Origin: an uncultured Prevotellaceae bacterium
GTDB taxonomy: Bacteria; Bacteroidota; Bacteroidia; Bacteroidales; Bacteroidaceae
Assembly (NCBI GenBank): GCA_900315105.1
Contig: OMXX01000019.1
Span: 1-60,529 of the forward strand
Length of the DNA stretch: 60,529 bases
Reading direction: 5' to 3'
Below the pieces are notes generated by a model. It was not told the origin of the DNA. It saw nothing but the letters and a program-made list of their open reading frames with translations, and made no database searches. Each line of letters opens with the position of its first letter. Position 1 is the first letter of the stretch. The translations under genes were made by a program, and so were the position numbers. This document shows, one piece after another, positions 40,319-49,272 of this stretch.

Positions 40319-41566
40319 TTAATCAAGCTCAAGATTCTCATTGAAGATCTCATGCCAAGGAAGCCCCTGTGTGTTAAGCTGCTCCATGAATGGATCTGGA
40401 TCAAACTCCTCTACGTTGTGAACGCCTGGCTTTGACCAGATTCCCTTGAGGAACATCATTGCACCTATCATGGCAGGAACACCTGTTGTGTAGCTCACGC
40501 CCTGCATGCCTGTTTCCATATAAGCATCCTGATGCTTGCAGTTGTTATAGACGTAGTATGTCTGCTCCTTACCATCCTTCAGACCGCGGATACGGCAACC
40601 GATAGATGTCTCGCCCTCGTAGTTCTCGCCGAGTTCCTGTGGGTTTGGAAGAACAGCCTTGAGGAACTGCAGAGGAACAATCTTCACCTTCTCTACTCCT
40701 GTACCGTCTGCCTTTGGAGCCTCGTACTCTACCTCGTCGATACGTGACATACCGATGTTCTGGATTACGTCGAGGTAGGTGAGATACTGCTGACCGAATG
40801 TCATCCAGAAACGTGCACGCTTGATTGTTGGATAGTTGATAACGAGAGACTCTATCTCCTCATGGTGGAGAAGATATGACTCGCGAGGACCGATGTTAGG
40901 GTAGGTGAGTGGCTTGTGTATCTCCATTGGCTCTGTCTCGATATACTTGCCGTTCTCGTAATAGAGTCCCTTCTGGGTAATCTCGCGGATATTGATTTCC
41001 GGATTGAAGTTTGTTGCGAATGCCTTATGGTGATTACCGGCGTTGCAGTCAACGATGTCAAGATACTGAATCTCATCAAAGTGATGCTTTGCTGCGTATG
41101 CTGTGTAAATGCTTGTTACGCCTGGGTCGAAACCGCAACCGAGGATAGCGCAGAGACCTGCCTTCTCAAAACGCTCGCGGTAAGCCCACTGCCAAGAGTA
41201 CTCGAAGTGTGCCTCGTCCTTTGGCTCGTAATTGGCTGTGTCGAGATAATTGCAACCACATGCAAGACAAGCGTCCATGATTGTGAGGTCCTGATAAGGC
41301 AAAGCAAGGTTTACTACGATTTCTGGCTTGTAGTCGTTCATGAGAGCCTTCAACTGCTCCACATCGTCTGCATCAACCTTTGCTGTTGAAAGAACTGCCT
41401 TGCAGTTTGGCAACTTCTCGTTGATATACTTCACGATGTTGTCACACTTCGCCTTTGTACGGCTTGCGATCTTAATCTCCTTGAAGATGTCGCTGTTCAT
41501 TGCCATCTTCACGATAGCTACGGTAGCAACGCCACCGGCACCGATTACTAAAACTCTTCCGTTCAT
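40319..41566 (-). CDS. Carboxynorspermidine synthase (saccharopine dehydrogenase family)
   Basis: The start is put at ATG 41566 (MNGRVLVIGAGGVATVAIVK); an in-frame ATG at 41587 adds seven residues. The 415-residue protein has the Rossmann GAGGVA motif near the N-terminus, VNLALPYQDLTIMDACL, NYLDTANYEPKDEAHFEYSW and GCGFDPGVTS, the signature of the carboxynorspermidine dehydrogenase group. It joins aspartate semialdehyde with a diamine, reducing the Schiff base with NADPH, in the alternative spermidine pathway used by gut Bacteroidetes. The upstream gene at 42190 ends four bases before 41587, so they are probably cotranscribed. Confidence 0.92.
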   Translation of the reverse strand: MNGRVLVIGAGGVATVAIVKMAMNSDIFKEIKIASRTKAKCDNIVKYINEKLPNCKAVLSTAKVDADDVEQLKALMNDYKPEIVVNLALPYQDLTIMDACLACGCNYLDTANYEPKDEAHFEYSWQWAYRERFEKAGLCAILGCGFDPGVTSIYTAYAAKHHFDEIQYLDIVDCNAGNHHKAFATNFNPEINIREITQKGLYYENGKYIETEPMEIHKPLTYPNIGPRESYLLHHEEIESLVINYPTIKRARFWMTFGQQYLTYLDVIQNIGMSRIDEVEYEAPKADGTGVEKVKIVPLQFLKAVLPNPQELGENYEGETSIGCRIRGLKDGKEQTYYVYNNCKHQDAYMETGMQGVSYTTGVPAMIGAMMFLKGIWSKPGVHNVEEFDPDPFMEQLNTQGLPWHEIFNENLELD

Positions 41567-41590
41567 ATCTTTATTATTAATTTTCAACTT

Positions 41591-42190
41591 TCAATTTGCT
41601 TTGATTTCCTCGCTTTTTATACCAAGTGCTGACATCAGGGAGTAACCGAGTATTTCCTGTCTGAAATTACCACCCGCAATCGGTTGCATCGCGAATGCCG
41701 TGATTCTCTTCTCGTCGTCAGCATCTTTTAGCGCATGACGGAGATAATCGACCATAGTACCGTCATCGCAGTCGGCAATGATCATGACACGTTTCACATC
41801 CTTGTGGTTGGCTGCGGTCTTCACGATGTCAATGATGAAGTCGTCCTTGCTGACCACTTTCTCGACAGGGAAACTGCTCATCGTGAATTCGCCAAGGTTG
41901 TCGCGGAATGCTTTTCCGTTCATGTCTTCTTCATAGCTGGATGGACGGAAATTCTTCATTTTCTCCTTCTCCTTGTCGTGAATGAAGATGACTGAGGTTT
42001 CTGATTCGCCCTTTACCCCTCCATCGAGAGCAATGCAGTCAATCCAATGCGCAAGGTCTGCCTCCGGGATATGGCGCCCTATCATACGCTCGAAATTGAC
42101 AATGAGATTGAAGGCTACGGAATCAACGTAGTCACCATCTACTATGATTACGTTCTCGCTCCATTTCTCGGTAAAGTTGCTGTTGTTCAT
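41591..42190 (-). CDS. Conserved Bacteroidetes protein, DUF6621-like
   Basis: The 199-residue protein is acidic and has no signal peptide. It has a strand-turn pattern with conserved acids: VIIVDGDYVDSVAFNLIVNFE near the start and KRVMIIADCDDGTMVDYLRHAL near residue 145. The N-terminal DGDYVD and later ADCDD recall PIN/NYN-type nuclease folds, but I cannot show catalysis. It precedes carboxynorspermidine synthase in the same orientation, a pairing that may reflect only cotranscription. A -7 box (TAAATTTG, minus strand, 42285-42292) lies about 95 bp upstream. Confidence 0.7.
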   Translation of the reverse strand: MNNSNFTEKWSENVIIVDGDYVDSVAFNLIVNFERMIGRHIPEADLAHWIDCIALDGGVKGESETSVIFIHDKEKEKMKNFRPSSYEEDMNGKAFRDNLGEFTMSSFPVEKVVSKDDFIIDIVKTAANHKDVKRVMIIADCDDGTMVDYLRHALKDADDEKRITAFAMQPIAGGNFRQEILGYSLMSALGIKSEEIKAN

Positions 42191-42284
42191 TATTTATAGA
42201 TTTATGACTGCTTCTTCGCACGAAATAAATAGGGGATGACACTTACTTCTTTTAGAAGTGGTACCCGTATCTGATTTATGAGTG

Positions 42285-42292
42285 CAAATTTA
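42285..42292 (-). promoter_or_regulatory. -7 element of the DUF6621-like gene
   Basis: The minus strand reads TAAATTTG, about 95 bp before the start codon at 42190. Confidence 0.45.
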
Positions 42293-42350
42293 CTGAAAAA
42301 AAATGAGAATACTTGTTTACTTTTGTATTTTTTTATACAAAAACAAAAAA

Positions 42351-42378
42351 AAGTTGCCAACCTTGCGGTTGACAACTT
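42351..42378 (-). terminator. Terminator of the DUF4468-like gene
   Basis: AAGTTGCCAACC and GGTTGACAACTT form a stem with loop TTGC. On the minus strand it is followed by TTTTTTTGTTTTTG. Confidence 0.85.
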
Positions 42379-42403
42379 TATTATGTCTAAAGTTAGAACT
42401 CGA

Positions 42404-42961
42404 TTACCAGTTGTCTGAGCTGTCAATCATGTAGTTACCAGTAAGGATACCATTGATGATAGCGTTGAACTCCTGCTCTGTGTAAGCAACTTGGTCAGCA
42501 TAACGAGCCTGAATAGTAGCCTCCTGATACCAAGAACGTACGAGCTTAGAGAAGTCCTTATCACGTACACCATCCTTAGATCTTGTAAGGTTTTCGTCAA
42601 CGATAGGAGCATCAACCTTAACCTTACCGTCCTTTACCTCGAAATTCAGGTTGTAGTAAGTTCCAAGATACTCACCTTCCTTTGCATAGGTCAACTTCGG
42701 GTCGTATGCACGAATATTGATAGAAGCACCGTCAATTGTTATGATGACCTTCTGCTTAGGATCTCTAAACACCTCAGATGCATTTGTGAAGAGTGCTGTA
42801 TAAATTTCGTGCGCAGTCTTCTTATCGAATGGTACAACAGCGAAGTTGCGACCGTCCCTCATATGGAATGTTCCATCTGATGTTAACTTGAACTCTACCT
42901 GTGCGTTTACAGATAAAACTGCAGACAAACACAGAGCTGCAATAAACAAAAACTTTTTCAT
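42404..42961 (-). CDS. Exported DUF4468-like protein
   Basis: The start is placed at ATG 42961, giving 185 residues with signal peptide MKKFLFIAALCLSAVLSVNAQ. The mature protein fits the pattern of secreted DUF4468 domains (TBP-like fold), with AHEIYTALFTNASE and IINGILTGNY. The function is unknown. A TTTG-type promoter was not found, and the tRNA-Leu gene lies just upstream in the same orientation, so the two could share a promoter. Confidence 0.7.
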   Translation of the reverse strand: MKKFLFIAALCLSAVLSVNAQVEFKLTSDGTFHMRDGRNFAVVPFDKKTAHEIYTALFTNASEVFRDPKQKVIITIDGASINIRAYDPKLTYAKEGEYLGTYYNLNFEVKDGKVKVDAPIVDENLTRSKDGVRDKDFSKLVRSWYQEATIQARYADQVAYTEQEFNAIINGILTGNYMIDSSDNW

Positions 42962-43021
42962 GTCTTTTCTATTGATTATGTTAGTACTTTTATTCAATTA
43001 TACTCATTTATACTCTGTTAG

Positions 43022-43103
43022 TGCGTCTGACAGGACTCGAACCTGCACATCGTAAGACACTAGATCCTAAGTCTAGCGCGTCTACCAATTTCGCCACAGA
43101 CGC
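43022..43103 (-). tRNA. tRNA-Leu (UAG)
   Basis: The minus strand folds as an 82-nt class II tRNA. The acceptor stem GCGTCTG pairs with CAGACGC, the D-arm is GGCGAAATTGGTAGACGC, the anticodon loop CTTAGGA gives anticodon UAG (codon CUA), and the T-arm GCAGGTTCGAGTCCTGT is intact. There is a long variable arm. The CCA end is not encoded. Confidence 0.97.
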
Positions 43104-43452
43104 AACAATAGTATTTACTTATCGATTATTCATCTACTTATACTATATTTATCATATCTGTGGCAAAGGTAATAAAATAAATTGATTTCCTACAAGTAAA
43201 TTGACCAAAATATTCTCGCATTTAACTTTTATTAACAAATTATGCGCATTTTGCAATTATTCTGTTAATATATATGCGCGTATTTAGTGGTAAATAATCA
43301 TCAAAATTGTCTACACAGAACATCTTGAAATTGCATCTTATGTAATGTGAAAAAGAGCAAAATCGTATTGTTGTCCTAAAGTATCATGTTTATCATCTGT
43401 TTTTCTGTTATTTTGCCTTCTTTATGACATCGTTTCTCCTCGTTTGTTGCGA

Positions 43453-43499
43453 GCGAAGGCAGAACGAAGGCACAGCGAAGGCATAACGATGGTAGAGCG
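43453..43499. repeat. 11-bp-period array, locus 6
   Basis: The units read GCGAAGGCAGA, ACGAAGGCACA, GCGAAGGCATA, ACGATGGTAGA. A T-rich possible partner (ATCGTTTCTCC, TCGTTTGTTGC) precedes it. The rest of the gap 43104-43672 is A/T-rich and shows no gene. Confidence 0.82.
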
Positions 43500-43672
43500 A
43501 CTCTTTCTTGGAACTTGTTTGGGGTGATGGAATGACATGGAAAAATACAAAGAAAATCCTGGCAGAAATGGGATTTGCAATGGGGGAAATCAGAATGTCT
43601 TTTTTGCCAAAGAAACGCTGTCGTTTTTCTCGACTTTTGCGAAACCTTATTTTGTCTGGAAACCCGACATCT

Positions 43673-44698
43673 TTAATTGTTGGAAAATGCGGTTTCTATT
43701 ATTGTATCAACTTGTTTCTGGAAGTCTGAGCTCTTGATGTCAACCTTTATAGTCGGATCGATGCCAAATTCCGTACTGTTATGTTGGCTGTCATACATAG
43801 GACAGGCAGAGAAACGTACGCCCCAACCATTAGGCAGTTCGCTTGAGAATGGCATTCCAGCACCTCCTCCTGTCTTATCGCCTATGATGGTTGCACCGAG
43901 AGCCTTCATGTATTTCACGAATTCGTTGGCGGCACTATAAGTTGAGCGGTTGGCGAGTACGCAGACCTTCTTTTGCCATCGTATTCCCTTGGCTGGTTCC
44001 AAATATTGTGCGTTTAATTCTGAAAAACTATTGTGCGCTGTGCCTGTCTTGTGCTGCATGTATCCGACAAGTGTTTTCTCGTTGGTGAAACGAGCTGCAA
44101 GTGTTTGGGCTGATGTTATCAATCCACCACCGTTGTTGCGCACGTCGATGATGAGTGAGTTGCATGGAGCGAGGTGTAGCAGAACCTCGTCAAGGTTACC
44201 TGCTCCGAATGAGTTCTCAAATGATCCGCAATATATGTATCCAACGTTGTTTTCAAGGATTCGGTATTTCAGTCCGCAGGCAATATGGTAGTCTGTGCCG
44301 AGGTATTTCCTTTGAATGGTGTCTGAGAAATTTGCAGGATAGTCTTCCTTCCATGACCAGTTTCTTCCATAGTCAAAGGATGCGGAAAGGTTCACGTGTC
44401 CGTCTTGCAGTTCGCCGATCATATTGCTTAAGAACTCAAAGAGTTGCTCGTTGTTCATGGCATCTGATACCTGTGACGAATATCGTGCATGGACATTATT
44501 CCAGTCAACACCTAATTCCTTCTGTTTCAGCTCGAAGAAGCAGTAGTGCTCATCCATGATACGCCATAGAGCCTCGAAATTTCCTGTTGGCGTATTGGCA
44601 TATTCTTCCTCCTCTACACACGAAGTGAATGTGAAGAGTTGCGTGATGAGTAGGAACAATATGCTTAGGTGTTTCATTTCCTTGTACATGTGTTTCAT
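43673..44698 (-). CDS. S41-family peptidase lipoprotein
   Basis: This is a 341-residue C-terminal-processing-type peptidase. A lipobox (FTFTSC) follows the signal peptide. FLSNMIGELQDGHVNL and IDVRNNGGGLITSAQTLA are the conserved S41 segments, and the catalytic Ser lies in NRSTYSAANEFVK, with the general-base region in GDKTGGG. It is probably on the periplasmic or surface face. Start: ATG 44698 overlaps the upstream stop (ATGA), whereas ATG 44677 lies in an exact second copy of AAGGAAATGAAACAC, so either could be used. No PDZ domain is obvious. Confidence 0.82.
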   Translation of the reverse strand: MKHMYKEMKHLSILFLLITQLFTFTSCVEEEEYANTPTGNFEALWRIMDEHYCFFELKQKELGVDWNNVHARYSSQVSDAMNNEQLFEFLSNMIGELQDGHVNLSASFDYGRNWSWKEDYPANFSDTIQRKYLGTDYHIACGLKYRILENNVGYIYCGSFENSFGAGNLDEVLLHLAPCNSLIIDVRNNGGGLITSAQTLAARFTNEKTLVGYMQHKTGTAHNSFSELNAQYLEPAKGIRWQKKVCVLANRSTYSAANEFVKYMKALGATIIGDKTGGGAGMPFSSELPNGWGVRFSACPMYDSQHNSTEFGIDPTIKVDIKSSDFQKQVDTIIETAFSNN

Positions 44699-45474
44699 TT
44701 CCTTAATGTGAACCCTATAAGGAAGGAATTGGTATATGTATGCTGTTTGAGATTGTTTGGCTTGCTTTGGCGATAGTCCCCAAAATAACCTATGCGGATA
44801 TTGGCATTCTTGCCTATTGGGTATTCTGCGGACAACTGATGCCTTAGCTGTGGGACGGCAACAGACGTGAAGACGATGTTGTTGTCATAGTTTCCGTTAT
44901 TGAACAGTTCGTAATAAGATTGTCCGTATGCTGGAGAGAACATAATACCAATCATCGGTACTCGCACCTCGTATGTAATAGGTATTGTCTTGTCGCCGAT
45001 TTTTAGCCTGTATGTGCCTATTGCTGTACCTCCAATAGAAAGGGATGCGTAACCCTGTGCCGGATTATTGGCAGAGTTTCGCATATTGTAAGCAAAACCG
45101 ACATAGAGGTCGCTCATGATGCCTGCACGCAATGTGAATGGACCGTTCTCGAACTTGTCCAGTCTTTTCATCATTGCGAATGCGAAATCATAGTGCCCTG
45201 CAAGTGTGTTCGCATTTTCAACGCGATTATGGGTATAGTCAAGTGCACCTTCGTGAGTGAATTGAAAGTCCCATTTGTTAGGACGGATACGGAGCACGTT
45301 GGAAATGAATCTATAATCTGTTCCGCTGTATTCCTCCTGCGATAGATAGGTGTCCAGCCTTTGTGTCTTGCCTATAGCGAATGCTGTGGTACGTTCAATA
45401 AAAACATCATTTGCTTCCTGTGCTCGGGCATAGGAAGCAAAGAATATTACTATTATAATAAGGAACGTGCGCAT
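44695..45474 (-). CDS. Outer-membrane-barrel-like protein (DUF3316)
   Basis: The 259-residue exported protein has a signal peptide (1-18, ending ARA). The repeated amphipathic strand pattern (GPFTLRAGIMSDLYVGFAYN, ASLSIGGTAIGTYRLKIGD) and the aromatic C-terminal strand (SFLIGFTLRK) match DUF3316-type proteins, thought to be outer-membrane associated. It is translationally coupled to the S41 lipoprotein (four-base overlap), so the two may act together at the cell envelope. The upstream neighbour is topoisomerase IV A. Confidence 0.75.
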   Translation of the reverse strand: MRTFLIIIVIFFASYARAQEANDVFIERTTAFAIGKTQRLDTYLSQEEYSGTDYRFISNVLRIRPNKWDFQFTHEGALDYTHNRVENANTLAGHYDFAFAMMKRLDKFENGPFTLRAGIMSDLYVGFAYNMRNSANNPAQGYASLSIGGTAIGTYRLKIGDKTIPITYEVRVPMIGIMFSPAYGQSYYELFNNGNYDNNIVFTSVAVPQLRHQLSAEYPIGKNANIRIGYFGDYRQSKPNNLKQHTYTNSFLIGFTLRK

Positions 45475-45495
45475 GTAAATATACAGTACGTGGGG

Positions 45496-48204
45496 CTATT
45501 CTTCATCGAAATTCAATGAAGTCTGTCCGGTGAGTTCGTCACGGATCTGCTGCTCGCTCTTGTCAGCATCAGGATCAAGGTTCTCGTCCTCATCGTTCAT
45601 GTCGTTTTCTGAATTGTCATCAGAAGGCTCAGGGAAACGGAGAGGTTCGAGTTCCTCAACCTTGGCAACTTCCCAAGTGGCGACTCTCTTTCCACGGGCA
45701 TCATATCCCTTGATACCGATGAACTGCTCTGCATCAATCTCCATTTGCGGACGGAATGCATCTGCTCCTCCAAATGTTACGAGGAGACGAGGATAAACGG
45801 TATCTGTCAGTATAATCTCCTGTGACTGTGGGTTGCCAAGGTAGTTGTGATGGTTCTTTGTCGCCTTATCCATACGGAAACGCTTGATGTATGGAAGGTT
45901 CTTGTTGTCCTTATCAAAGAGGACACAAGTATATACCTTGTTGGGATCGAACTTCTCTATGCGCTTGACGTTCTGCTCAAAGTGGTTATCCACGTTTGGA
46001 GTCGTTACATAGAAGTCGCCGTCACTCAGTATTACGAGTATCTGGTCATCGTCAGAGAACTCGCCAAGCAGTTGTCCGTGCTCTGTGTGGTTGAGACGAT
46101 TTACATCTGGGTCATACCATACCTTCTGTCCGCCCAATGTTGAGTGACCATGTGATTTGAGCGAGATCCTGTGGATGGTATTCTTCGTAAGGAGGTTTCC
46201 GCGTGAAGCCCTTCCCTTTACTGCGAGGGTTGAAAAGTCATAGTCGATGAATATCTTCTTCAGTTTAACGTTAGGCTCAAGAGTCACCTTGATAACCTCG
46301 GCCTCGCCATTAGGGTTTGCCGTGAAGTAATGAATCTTTGATCCCGCTGTACCCATCGTGAGGTCGTATTCCTTATCGCGAGTCATACCGGTCACATTGA
46401 ATCTCTTCACGTAGTAGTTGCCCTGCTTGCCGTCACGATATACCATATTGTATGTGGTGCGAAGGTCGTTCTTCTTCCATACCTGCACATGGATGATGTT
46501 CTTGCCGACAAATATCTTGTCCGCAACGCGGATGACTTTGTACTTACCGTCCTTGTAGAAGATAATAATATCGTCAATGTCTGAACAGTTGCACACGAAC
46601 TCGTCTTTCTTCAAACCTGTACCGATGAAACCCTCAGCACGGTTGATATACAGTTTCTGGTTTGCCTCTGCTACCTTAGTTGCCTCGATAGTGTCGAAAG
46701 AACGTACCTCTGTAAGGCGTGGATGCTCAGCACCATACTTCTCCTTCAGGTGCTCGAACCACTCACACGTTACATCCACCATGCGGTTCAAATCGCGCTC
46801 TATCTCTTCAATGTCTGCCTTAATCTTTGCCATCAGCTCGTCAGCCTTGTCCTTTGAGAACTTGGCTATGCGCTGCATCTTTATTTCGAGAAGGCGAAGG
46901 ATGTCTTCCTTCCTTACTTCGCGCACGAAGAGGTGGTAGAACGGTGTGAGGCGTTCGTCAATATACTCGCAGATGCTATCCACACTTGTGGCATTCTCGA
47001 ATTTCTTGTCCTTATAGATGCGCTCCTCGATGAATATCTTCTCCAATGAAACGAAGAACAACTGCTCAAGCAACTCGCCCCTGCGAATCTCCAGTTCGCG
47101 TTTCAGGAGGTTGAGCGTCTGATCTGTGCTTGCACGAAGAAGGTCGCTGATGGTAAGGAACTGTGGTTTGCGATCCTTGATAACGCAGCAGTTTGGTGAT
47201 ATGCTTACCTCACAGTCCGTGAAGATATAGAGGGCGTCGAGAGTCTTGTCTGATGAAACGCCAGGAGTAAGATGAACGAGAATCTCCACGTTTGCGGCAG
47301 TAAGATCCTCTACCTTACGCACCTTAACCTTACCTTTCTCTACAGCACGTGTGATAGAATCGATAAGTGACTCTGATGTGCGTGAGAAAGGAATATCACG
47401 GATTACGAGCGTCTTATTGTCGAGCTTTTCTATCTTTGCACGAACCTTTACCGTACCTCCGCGTTGACCGTCATTGTATTTTGACACGTCTATTGAACCG
47501 CCAGTTGGGAAGTCTGGATATAGGTGGAACTCCTTACCGCGAAGGTATGCAATGGCTGCATCGCATATCTCACAGAAATTGTGTGGCAGGATCTTAGAGT
47601 TCAGACCAACGGCAATACCTTCCACTCCCTGTTCAAGAAGCAAAGGGAACTTTACAGGCAGGGTGATAGGCTCCTTGTTTCGGCCATCGTATGACAACTG
47701 CCAGTCGGTTGTCTTCGGGTTGAACACCGTCTCAAGGGCGAATTTGCTTAGTCGTGCCTCGATATAACGTGGGGCAGCGGCACTTGATCCTGTGAGGATG
47801 TTTCCCCAGTTGCCCTGAGTGTCGATGAGAAGGTCTTTCTGGCCCAACTGAACGAGAGCATCACCTATGGAAGCATCACCGTGAGGGTGGAACTGCATAG
47901 TGTGACCAACGATATTAGCAACCTTGTTGAAACGTCCGTCGTCCATGCGCTTCATAGAGTGCAGGATACGACGCTGTACAGGCTTCAGACCGTCCTCGAT
48001 ATGGGGCACGGCACGTTCAAGGATTACGTATGAAGCGTAATCCAAAAACCAACTTTGATACATACCGCCAAGGTGATGTACCACAGAAGCATCGAAACGG
48101 TTGGAACTCACAGCACCAACGCTTTCACTCTCGTCGGTGCTGATATCTTCTATTTCGTTCAGGTTCTCGTTTTCGTTAACGTTGTCGTTTATGATCTCGT
48201 CCAT
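45496..48204 (-). CDS. parC: DNA topoisomerase IV subunit A
   Basis: The start is placed at ATG 48204, because the longer frame from 48282 starts upstream of the promoter at 48272-48279. The protein has 902 residues. The breakage-reunion domain begins after about 40 acidic residues (GGMYQSWFLDYASYVILERA), with PVQRRILHSM and the catalytic Tyr147 (AAAPRYIEARL). The quinolone-resistance region is HPHGDASIGDAL. The C-terminal wing has blade-like repeats, and the tail is acidic. It decatenates daughter chromosomes with ParE, which is not in this window. Confidence 0.93.
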   Translation of the reverse strand: MDEIINDNVNENENLNEIEDISTDESESVGAVSSNRFDASVVHHLGGMYQSWFLDYASYVILERAVPHIEDGLKPVQRRILHSMKRMDDGRFNKVANIVGHTMQFHPHGDASIGDALVQLGQKDLLIDTQGNWGNILTGSSAAAPRYIEARLSKFALETVFNPKTTDWQLSYDGRNKEPITLPVKFPLLLEQGVEGIAVGLNSKILPHNFCEICDAAIAYLRGKEFHLYPDFPTGGSIDVSKYNDGQRGGTVKVRAKIEKLDNKTLVIRDIPFSRTSESLIDSITRAVEKGKVKVRKVEDLTAANVEILVHLTPGVSSDKTLDALYIFTDCEVSISPNCCVIKDRKPQFLTISDLLRASTDQTLNLLKRELEIRRGELLEQLFFVSLEKIFIEERIYKDKKFENATSVDSICEYIDERLTPFYHLFVREVRKEDILRLLEIKMQRIAKFSKDKADELMAKIKADIEEIERDLNRMVDVTCEWFEHLKEKYGAEHPRLTEVRSFDTIEATKVAEANQKLYINRAEGFIGTGLKKDEFVCNCSDIDDIIIFYKDGKYKVIRVADKIFVGKNIIHVQVWKKNDLRTTYNMVYRDGKQGNYYVKRFNVTGMTRDKEYDLTMGTAGSKIHYFTANPNGEAEVIKVTLEPNVKLKKIFIDYDFSTLAVKGRASRGNLLTKNTIHRISLKSHGHSTLGGQKVWYDPDVNRLNHTEHGQLLGEFSDDDQILVILSDGDFYVTTPNVDNHFEQNVKRIEKFDPNKVYTCVLFDKDNKNLPYIKRFRMDKATKNHHNYLGNPQSQEIILTDTVYPRLLVTFGGADAFRPQMEIDAEQFIGIKGYDARGKRVATWEVAKVEELEPLRFPEPSDDNSENDMNDEDENLDPDADKSEQQIRDELTGQTSLNFDEE

Positions 48205-48271
48205 GTGTTTAGAAAAGCATTTCGTTGTTCTAATGGTGGCAATTTGTTGAGTCCACCTTTTACTTAGACTG

Positions 48272-48279
48272 CAAAAATA
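48272..48279 (-). promoter_or_regulatory. -7 element of the parC gene
   Basis: The minus strand reads TATTTTTG. A start near 48265 would leave a 60-nt leader before ATG 48204. Confidence 0.5.
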
Positions 48280-48343
48280 CAAAAAAAATATGAAATATCC
48301 GAATTTTATGCTTATATTCTTTCCATTTTTAGGGAATAATGTG

Positions 48344-48351
48344 TAATTTTG
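48344..48351 (+). promoter_or_regulatory. -7 element of the pnuC gene
   Basis: TAATTTTG ends nine bases before the ATG at 48360, so the transcript would be almost leaderless. It also excludes the in-frame ATG at 48339. Confidence 0.5.
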
Positions 48352-48359
48352 CGCTCGAA

Positions 48360-49139
48360 ATGAAAATAAAAAACGGTTCTGAGGTGGTAAAGAAGAGTCT
48401 TACCACGCTCAATGCATTCGAGATTGTACTAATGGCTTGCATCATGCTGTTGGCCTTGTCTTCTTTCTTTATAAAAGGTGAGTTCAGCTGGCAGAATTGT
48501 ATTGCGGCTATTTCCGCAGTACTCGGTGTTTTCTGTGTAGTATTAGGTGCAAAAGGTTCTCTCGCCAATTGGATATTCGGAATGTTTGAAGGTTTTCTGC
48601 ATATCGTCATCTGTTTCTATACCCATATGTATGGCGATTTCCTTCAGCGCATTTTCTGGAATCTACCTATGCAGTTCGTGGGGTGGAAGAGTTGGCGTAA
48701 GCGTGAGCTCGGCGATCATACCAATCGCGTAAAGACTCGCTATATGACTTGGAAACAGCGCTGGCTAACATTCCTTGTCGTAGCTGTTATGACCGTGTTG
48801 CTTGGATTCTTCCTGAAGGTGTTTGGTCCTTGGATGATTGACACTCTTCATGGCATTTTGCCTGATATGCAGTTCAAGACCTTGAAGATGGATTACGACC
48901 ATGAGGCTCAGCTCTGGCTTGACGCCTTTACCACGGTTCTCAGTATCATCACCCTTTATATCTCCGTAAAGGCATTCGTAGAACAATGGTATATGTGGCT
49001 TGTCATCAACGTGTCATATATTACAATGTGGCTGATGTCTGACTCAGAGTTCTCATTCATGACCGTTGCTAAATACTCTGTCTATCTCATCAACACCTTC
49101 TACGGAATCTGGATGTGGAGTAAACTTGCGAAGAAGTAA
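48360..49139 (+). CDS. pnuC: PnuC-family nicotinamide riboside transporter
   Basis: This 259-residue membrane protein has several transmembrane segments. The characteristic PnuC motifs are NLPMQFVGWKSWRKR and EQWYMWLVINVSYITMWL, with a basic inside loop (TRYMTWKQRW). It carries nicotinamide riboside (or thiamine in related forms) by facilitated diffusion, trapping it by phosphorylation. The promoter suggests a very short or absent leader. The stop codon TAA is the first three bases of an 11-bp-period array. No thiamine riboswitch is visible. Confidence 0.88.
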   Translation: MKIKNGSEVVKKSLTTLNAFEIVLMACIMLLALSSFFIKGEFSWQNCIAAISAVLGVFCVVLGAKGSLANWIFGMFEGFLHIVICFYTHMYGDFLQRIFWNLPMQFVGWKSWRKRELGDHTNRVKTRYMTWKQRWLTFLVVAVMTVLLGFFLKVFGPWMIDTLHGILPDMQFKTLKMDYDHEAQLWLDAFTTVLSIITLYISVKAFVEQWYMWLVINVSYITMWLMSDSEFSFMTVAKYSVYLINTFYGIWMWSKLAKK

Positions 49140-49180
49140 GTCCGTTCTACCTCCGTTCCAGGTCCGTTGTAAGTCCGTTC
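49137..49180. repeat. 11-bp-period array, locus 7
   Basis: The units TAAGTCCGTTC, TACCTCCGTTC, CAGGTCCGTTG, TAAGTCCGTTC begin inside the pnuC stop codon. The second arm is not present; a long terminator follows. Confidence 0.9.
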
Positions 49181-49186
49181 CTCTAC

Positions 49187-49254
49187 ATAACCAAACTCGG
49201 TGGTACTCCTATTCTGAATAAAACTCAGAACGGTGTACCACCGAGTTTGGTTAT
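49187..49254. terminator. Convergent-gene terminator
   Basis: ATAACCAAACTCGGTGGTAC and GTACCACCGAGTTTGGTTAT form a perfect 20-bp stem, 19 bp before the end of the FKBP gene, serving both strands. Confidence 0.9.
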
Positions 49255-49272
49255 GTTTCATTACGGATGTTC

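Noticed and set aside
43508..43729. Plus-strand ORFs next to the S41 gene
   Set aside because: They have no promoter or recognisable product, and they overlap the convergent gene end.
48205..48282. Longer parC N-terminus
   Set aside because: It begins upstream of the -7 box at 48272-48279, so it would not be transcribed.
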